From Sporisorium sorghi (lineage: Eukaryota; Basidiomycota; Ustilaginomycetes; Ustilaginales; Ustilaginaceae): a stretch of 64,000 nt of DNA. Numbering within the stretch: the stretch's first letter is position 1; each line of letters opens with the position of its first letter. The stretch is from assembly GCA_023212695.1 (NCBI GenBank), contig JALCCG010000026.1, positions 1 to 64,000 on the forward strand, read 5' to 3'. This document shows positions 60,162-64,000 of this stretch, piece by piece. The notes below the pieces were generated by a model. The model had not been told where the DNA came from. It saw nothing but the letters and a program-made list of their open reading frames with translations, and ran no database searches. The translations under genes and the position numbers were made by a program.

Positions 60162-61121
60162 CTACCACAGCTTCGTATCGGTAAACCGTTTGCTGAGATA
60201 ATTGGCTCCAATGAGCAGAATAAAGTTAATGAGGGAATTAAACATGCCGACGGCCGCACTGAAGCTGTAACTCGCCTCCAGAATCCCCTTGCGGTAGACG
60301 TAAGTGCCGATAACGTCCGCAGTCTCATAAATAACCGGATTATACATAATCAATATCTTCTCGTCCTGAAGCGCCATAAATGAACCAATCCGCAGGATCA
60401 GCAAAATGATAACCGTTGGCAGGATGCCTGGCAGTGTAATCTGCAGCATCTGCTTCCACCGTCCGGCACCGTCTACCTTCGCTGCTTCATACAAGGATGG
60501 ATCGATGTTCGAGATGGCTGCAAGATAAATTATGGAGCCCCAGCCAATCCCCTGCCAGATGGCAGACGAGGTATAAATCGTTCGGAACCATTCAGGCAAA
60601 CGCATGAAGGAAATCGGTTTTCCACCGAAATACGTCACTAATTGATTGATCAATCCGTCAACGGACAAAAAATCCACCAGCATGCCGACAACAACTACCA
60701 CAGAAATAAAATGAGGGATATACGTAATGGACTGCACGGTCCGTTTAAATACCCGATGCCGCACCTCGTTCAGCAGCAACGCCAGCACAATCGAGGCAGG
60801 GAACACAAATATCAGGTCGTACGCGCCCAGGATAATCGTATTGGATACGACCCGTTCAAAGAAAAAACCGTTAAAGAAGTCGCTGAAATGCTGAAAGCCG
60901 ACCCAAGGGCTGTGCCATATTCCAAGTCCTGCCGAGAAGTTTTTGAACGCAATCTGCAGCCCGTACAGCGGACCGTAATGAAACACGGCATAAAATGCCA
61001 CAACCGGAAGCAGCATCAGGTAGATCATGGAATTCCGGCGAAAATCCTTTGCAACTCTTATTTTGAAGCTATCTGGTTTATTCCGTATGACAACGCGGTT
61101 GGTCTCTTCCTTGAGCTGCAC
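60162..61121 (-). CDS. Oligosaccharide ABC transporter permease (LplB type)
   Basis: 319 residues. The start is GTG at 61121, seven bases after AGGAGG; longer frames run into the binding-protein gene without a ribosome site. Six helices; MIYLMLLPVVAFYAVFHYGPLYGLQIAFKNFS at the N-terminus and the EAA loop ISNIDPSLYEAAKVDGAGRWKQMLQITLPGI are typical of LplB/YtcP partners. Forms the channel with the downstream permease. Confidence 0.88.
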   Translation of the reverse strand: MQLKEETNRVVIRNKPDSFKIRVAKDFRRNSMIYLMLLPVVAFYAVFHYGPLYGLQIAFKNFSAGLGIWHSPWVGFQHFSDFFNGFFFERVVSNTIILGAYDLIFVFPASIVLALLLNEVRHRVFKRTVQSITYIPHFISVVVVVGMLVDFLSVDGLINQLVTYFGGKPISFMRLPEWFRTIYTSSAIWQGIGWGSIIYLAAISNIDPSLYEAAKVDGAGRWKQMLQITLPGILPTVIILLILRIGSFMALQDEKILIMYNPVIYETADVIGTYVYRKGILEASYSFSAAVGMFNSLINFILLIGANYLSKRFTDTKLW

Positions 61122-61159
61122 CGAATGCCCTCCTCTGATACAAAAATCGAACACGCCGG

Positions 61160-61184
61160 AAGGGAGAAATCTGACTTCTCCCTT
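61160..61184 (-). promoter_or_regulatory. Intercistronic hairpin between binding protein and permease genes
   Basis: AAGGGAGAA / TTCTCCCTT stem with a seven-base loop and no T-run, in the gap 61122-61200. Such hairpins often stabilise the upstream binding-protein mRNA. Confidence 0.55.
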
Positions 61185-61200
61185 GGCATGCTTCGTCAAC

Positions 61201-62832
61201 TTAACGGCTGTTGAACCGGTCGAGCGCAGCTTGCTGAATCTGAAGCGCTTCTTCAATGCCCATTCCCTGAAGCGTCTGGACGAATTGATCAAACCCGCTG
61301 ATTGGCTCCACGCCCATAATGAATTTATTGACCATCTCTTCGTAATAGGTATTAATATCATTCATGATGGAGGCATAACGAGTGCTTTCTTCAGCCGTTG
61401 GCGAAATAATCGGCATCAAGCGCTTATTATCCGCCTTCATCCATGTCTCGATGGCTGCTTTCTGCTGAGGAAGAGCGGAATACTGCTCAATATACCGGCG
61501 ATCCTGGACAAAAGGTCCCGAGTAGCTGGCGAGGTTATATTTGGACAGCGCTTGGGTGATGGATAAACCATCCGGGTTCTTCATCACTTCGTCCGTATAG
61601 GTCGGGTACCCGTCCTTCATGCTGTAGCTGACGCCTTCTACGCCAAAATTAAACAGCATATGTCCTTCTTCGCCGTACTTATAATCAAGCCACTTTACGG
61701 TCTCCACCGGGAATTTGTTCGCTTTCGTAATCGCCGCCCCGAATCCATTGAATGGCGAATCCTTCTGCCCCAGGATCGGAGTGTCGCCCTTCTTCAGCAC
61801 GACGTTAGGAGCACCCAACAGTTTCACATCCGGATTGGATTTCAGCATAAGCTCCGAATATCGGCCCAAGCTGCTTCCCATGTATCCGGAGAATGCGCCC
61901 AATTGATTGTTAGTCACCTTGGCATCCTTCAGTGTGGCATCTGTTGCGGCGTAATCCTGATCGATCAGCCCTTCGGCATACCATTTGCTCATCGTCTCCA
62001 AATACGATTTAAACTCCGGTTGAATAGGGCCGTAGCTTACCTTGCCATCCACCTGGTAAAACCCTGTCGTAATTCCCCAGGCTCCGATAAACGCATGATT
62101 CAATGCCGTCATATCCAAGTCAAGCAGGAGCGGAATTTCATCGGCCTGCCCGTTCCCGTTTGGATCCTTGGTTTTGAATGCCGTTAACACTTCGTGCCAC
62201 TCATCCATCGTTTCCGGTACGGACAGCTTTAATTTCTCAAGCCAATCCTCGCGGAGAATGATGCCGTTATAGGTCAGCAAATACTCATCCCCGCGGATAA
62301 AAGGAAATACGTAAATGTTGCCGTCGTCTGTCGTTATGAGTTTTTTGTATTCCGGATGCTCGTTTAACAGCTTTGATATATTCGGTGCATGCTCTTCAAT
62401 CAGCTCATTCAGTCGAATGATCGTTCCATCCGAAATGGCTTTGTCCGGTCCGCCGGATACATTAGCCCAGCCGTACTCGATGACATCTGGCAAATTGCCC
62501 GAGGAGACCATAATATTGAAGGCATCTGCCTCCTGTCCGGCAGGGGGATGCTGAAACTTAAGCCGGGTCCCCGTCAATTTCTCCATTTCCTGATAAGCTG
62601 CAATCCCGTTCATATCCTGCATCGTTGCCGATGCGTTGGCGTTAAGAGATACCCAGTACGTCAGCTGTCCCGGATAACCCGGCTCACCCTTTGAAGAAAC
62701 ACCAGCTCCTTCCTGCCCTTTTTCGCCCGCAGGATTCTGAGCTCCCGAGCTTTTCCCGCTGCATCCAGCCAGCATGGCTACGATTAATATGAAGATTGCC
62801 AGCCTTGTCGCTCGTTTTTGGTTTGTTTTCAA
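61201..62832 (-). CDS. Extracellular solute-binding lipoprotein (LplA type)
   Basis: 543 residues from a TTG at 62832, nine bases after GGGAGG. Lipoprotein signal LAIFILIVAMLAGC, then a Ser/Gly linker. Substrate-binding domain with LTYWVSLNANASATMQDMNG, LPDVIEYGWANVSGGPDKAISDGTIIRLNELIEEHAPN, and the usual GILREDWLEKLKL-like ILREDWLEKLKLSVPETMDEWHEVLTAFKTKDPNGNGQADEIP. It binds an oligosaccharide, probably with unsaturated uronic acid judging by the GH88 enzyme. First gene of the operon. Confidence 0.88.
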   Translation of the reverse strand: MKTNQKRATRLAIFILIVAMLAGCSGKSSGAQNPAGEKGQEGAGVSSKGEPGYPGQLTYWVSLNANASATMQDMNGIAAYQEMEKLTGTRLKFQHPPAGQEADAFNIMVSSGNLPDVIEYGWANVSGGPDKAISDGTIIRLNELIEEHAPNISKLLNEHPEYKKLITTDDGNIYVFPFIRGDEYLLTYNGIILREDWLEKLKLSVPETMDEWHEVLTAFKTKDPNGNGQADEIPLLLDLDMTALNHAFIGAWGITTGFYQVDGKVSYGPIQPEFKSYLETMSKWYAEGLIDQDYAATDATLKDAKVTNNQLGAFSGYMGSSLGRYSELMLKSNPDVKLLGAPNVVLKKGDTPILGQKDSPFNGFGAAITKANKFPVETVKWLDYKYGEEGHMLFNFGVEGVSYSMKDGYPTYTDEVMKNPDGLSITQALSKYNLASYSGPFVQDRRYIEQYSALPQQKAAIETWMKADNKRLMPIISPTAEESTRYASIMNDINTYYEEMVNKFIMGVEPISGFDQFVQTLQGMGIEEALQIQQAALDRFNSR

Positions 62833-62932
62833 ATCACGACGCCTCCCTTTTTCCTGTTTGAATGATCATCCGATTTAACCAAGGACCGAAGTGATCAGCC
62901 CTGTTTAAATTCTAGGGTCAAAGCGCCTTCAT

Positions 62933-62962
62933 CGTATACCGTACACATTCATGATCTGTTAA
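62933..62962 (-). promoter_or_regulatory. Putative promoter of the Lpl operon
   Basis: TTAACA (62962-62957), an 18-bp spacer and TATACG (62938-62933) on the minus strand, about 100 bp upstream of the binding-protein start. A modest match, so activator dependence is plausible. Confidence 0.35.
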
Positions 62963-62968
62963 CAGAGA

Positions 62969-64000
62969 TTAAGAATTGAGATGATCATTTCTTAAGGTGG
63001 ATAGTAGAGAATGCAGAGTTTCCTTGTATTTTCCCGGGGTTATTCCTTCATATTTTTTGAATACCCGGATAAAACCCACATCGCTGGTATAACCAACGGA
63101 ACGGGCAATATGTGAAATCGTGTTTTTGGCATCCTTCATCATTTCCTTGGCATGCTCGATCCGAATCTTGGCCAGATAATCCGTCAGGTTGGTGCCGCTG
63201 TTCTTCTTGAAGAAAGCCGACAGGTACGGGGGCGTAATGTTGAATTGCTCGGCGATGGAAGCCAGACTGATCATGGTATCGTTGTGATGATCTTCGATGT
63301 AGATTTTGATTTTTTCCAGCAGCAGTGAAGAGGAATCTCCTCTCTGCTCTCCCACGTACAAGCAGACCTTGCCGAACATCCACTTCACCTCCTGATATAA
63401 CTCTTCCACTGTGCTGCCTTCGGTGATATCCTCGATTGTTTTGCCAGCTGTTCCGAAGATGTCCTCATACTTCAAATTTAAAGCATTGAGCAGTTTGAAC
63501 ATTGTGCTAAGCAGGTTCGCGAAGAGGAGTCTGCCCAGATCCGGTGAGATGGATTTGCCCATAAAATTGTTGCTGTACAGGCACTGAATAATGTCTTGAG
63601 CTTTATCGACATCCCCGCTCTTCATCGCGTTAATGAGCTTGACCTCCGTCTCAATGGGAAAATCATAATACACCTCCGTTTTTTGTTTCATTTCATCATA
63701 GAACAGGATCGGTTTATAGGCTGTAAATATGGAATATTCGAGTGCTTTCAGGCTCTCGGTATAACCGCTGGACAAACATCCGGGACCTGTATGAATCCCG
63801 CTGATTCCGATCGTTGTCACGGTTTTGAAGCGCAGTTCGATGACCTGTTTCACCTGCTCCGCCCATTCAACCAATTCCTCTAGCCCGCACTGCTGAGAGT
63901 CGGGCACGTTTAATATGATAGCAACCAGATTTTTCTCCAGTTCCACCGAATAAGCGGCAAAAGGATGGATTTCCTCCGCTACCTTGCCGGTAACGAACCG
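62969..64000 (-). CDS. AraC/YesN-type regulator, C-terminal part (start beyond window)
   Basis: The frame is open through the right edge, so only the C-terminal about 343 residues are seen. Residues from the edge form a signalling domain (LEKNLVAIILNVPDSQ, TTIGISGIHTGPGCLSSGYTESLKALEY, typical of the GGDEF-like middle part of YesN/YtdP regulators). The AraC DNA-binding domain is at the end (MISLASIAEQFNITPPYLSAFFKKNSGTNLTDYLAKIRIEHAKEM, ISHIARSVGYTSDVGFIRVFKKYEGITPGKYK). Intact relatives have an N-terminal membrane sensor. It should control the Lpl/GH88 operon just downstream. Confidence 0.85.
   Translation of the reverse strand, partial: RFVTGKVAEEIHPFAAYSVELEKNLVAIILNVPDSQQCGLEELVEWAEQVKQVIELRFKTVTTIGISGIHTGPGCLSSGYTESLKALEYSIFTAYKPILFYDEMKQKTEVYYDFPIETEVKLINAMKSGDVDKAQDIIQCLYSNNFMGKSISPDLGRLLFANLLSTMFKLLNALNLKYEDIFGTAGKTIEDITEGSTVEELYQEVKWMFGKVCLYVGEQRGDSSSLLLEKIKIYIEDHHNDTMISLASIAEQFNITPPYLSAFFKKNSGTNLTDYLAKIRIEHAKEMMKDAKNTISHIARSVGYTSDVGFIRVFKKYEGITPGKYKETLHSLLSTLRNDHLNS

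Overview
The window reads as a chromosomal stretch of a spore-forming Bacillota, most likely Paenibacillus or a close relative. Support comes from strong Shine-Dalgarno sequences with frequent GTG and TTG starts, the spore genes cwlJ-gerQ, a YhcYZ/AirSR-type two-component pair, an aa3 quinol oxidase operon, a large GH78 rhamnosidase, and an Lpl-type oligosaccharide ABC system with a GH88 hydrolase and a YesN-like regulator. No rRNA, tRNA, CRISPR array, intact insertion sequence or phage replication/structural module was seen. Everything here is read by eye; no database search was run.

Layout. 1-7.2 kb is a surface/secretion-like island. It holds a secreted beta-propeller plus Ig-repeat protein running off the left edge, a GNAT plus three tandem phage tail-collar (microcystin-dependent-protein type) genes, and a convergent 1033-residue protein. 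That protein joins Gly-rich collagen-like stretches, long helices around a hydrophobic hairpin, and a C-terminal part resembling the TcB-binding end of Tc-toxin A subunits. 7.4-17.4 kb is mixed housekeeping (DUF1904, an APH-fold kinase, VanY/VanZ, a TIM-barrel isomerase, a GNAT, LysE and a divergent MocR regulator) interspersed with several decayed genes: an unknown gene, an ABC ATPase scrap, and an ABC-2 permease with a sensor-kinase N-terminus. 17.9-21.8 kb is qoxABCD. 22-28.4 kb holds a CWB2-like protein, an NrnB-like DHH phosphoesterase, a membrane-anchored rhodanese-fold protein behind a CsoR/CstR-like operator, bioB behind a BirA-type operator, and an LtaS-family enzyme.

28.6-34.1 kb is a glycan-assembly cluster: a sugar-nucleotide epimerase, two GT4 and one GT2 glycosyltransferases, a DUF1796 putative cysteine peptidase, and two small unknown proteins, one of them 54 residues. 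34.3-42.3 kb carries azlCD, a Zn alcohol dehydrogenase, an EamA exporter, a Ktr/Trk potassium channel subunit and two tandem M29 aminopeptidases. 42.7-48.3 kb has an ECF sigma with a DUF4367 anti-sigma, a secreted DUF6147-like protein, a CorC/CNNM protein with a long leader, gerQ-cwlJ and an overlapping pair of small unknown genes. 48.5-52.2 kb is the rhamnosidase with a divergent AraC regulator. 52.3-58 kb has an NmrA-like oxidoreductase, a GNAT-kinase-regulator operon and split copC-copD. 58.1-64 kb is a polysaccharide-utilisation operon (binding protein, two permeases, GH88) with the C-terminal part of its AraC/YesN-type regulator at the right edge.

The strongest leads for something new are the Tc-A-like fusion beside the tail-collar cassette, the glycosylation cluster with DUF1796, and the rhodanese-fold protein that has lost its catalytic cysteine, carries a CxxC, and lies behind a persulfide-type operator.
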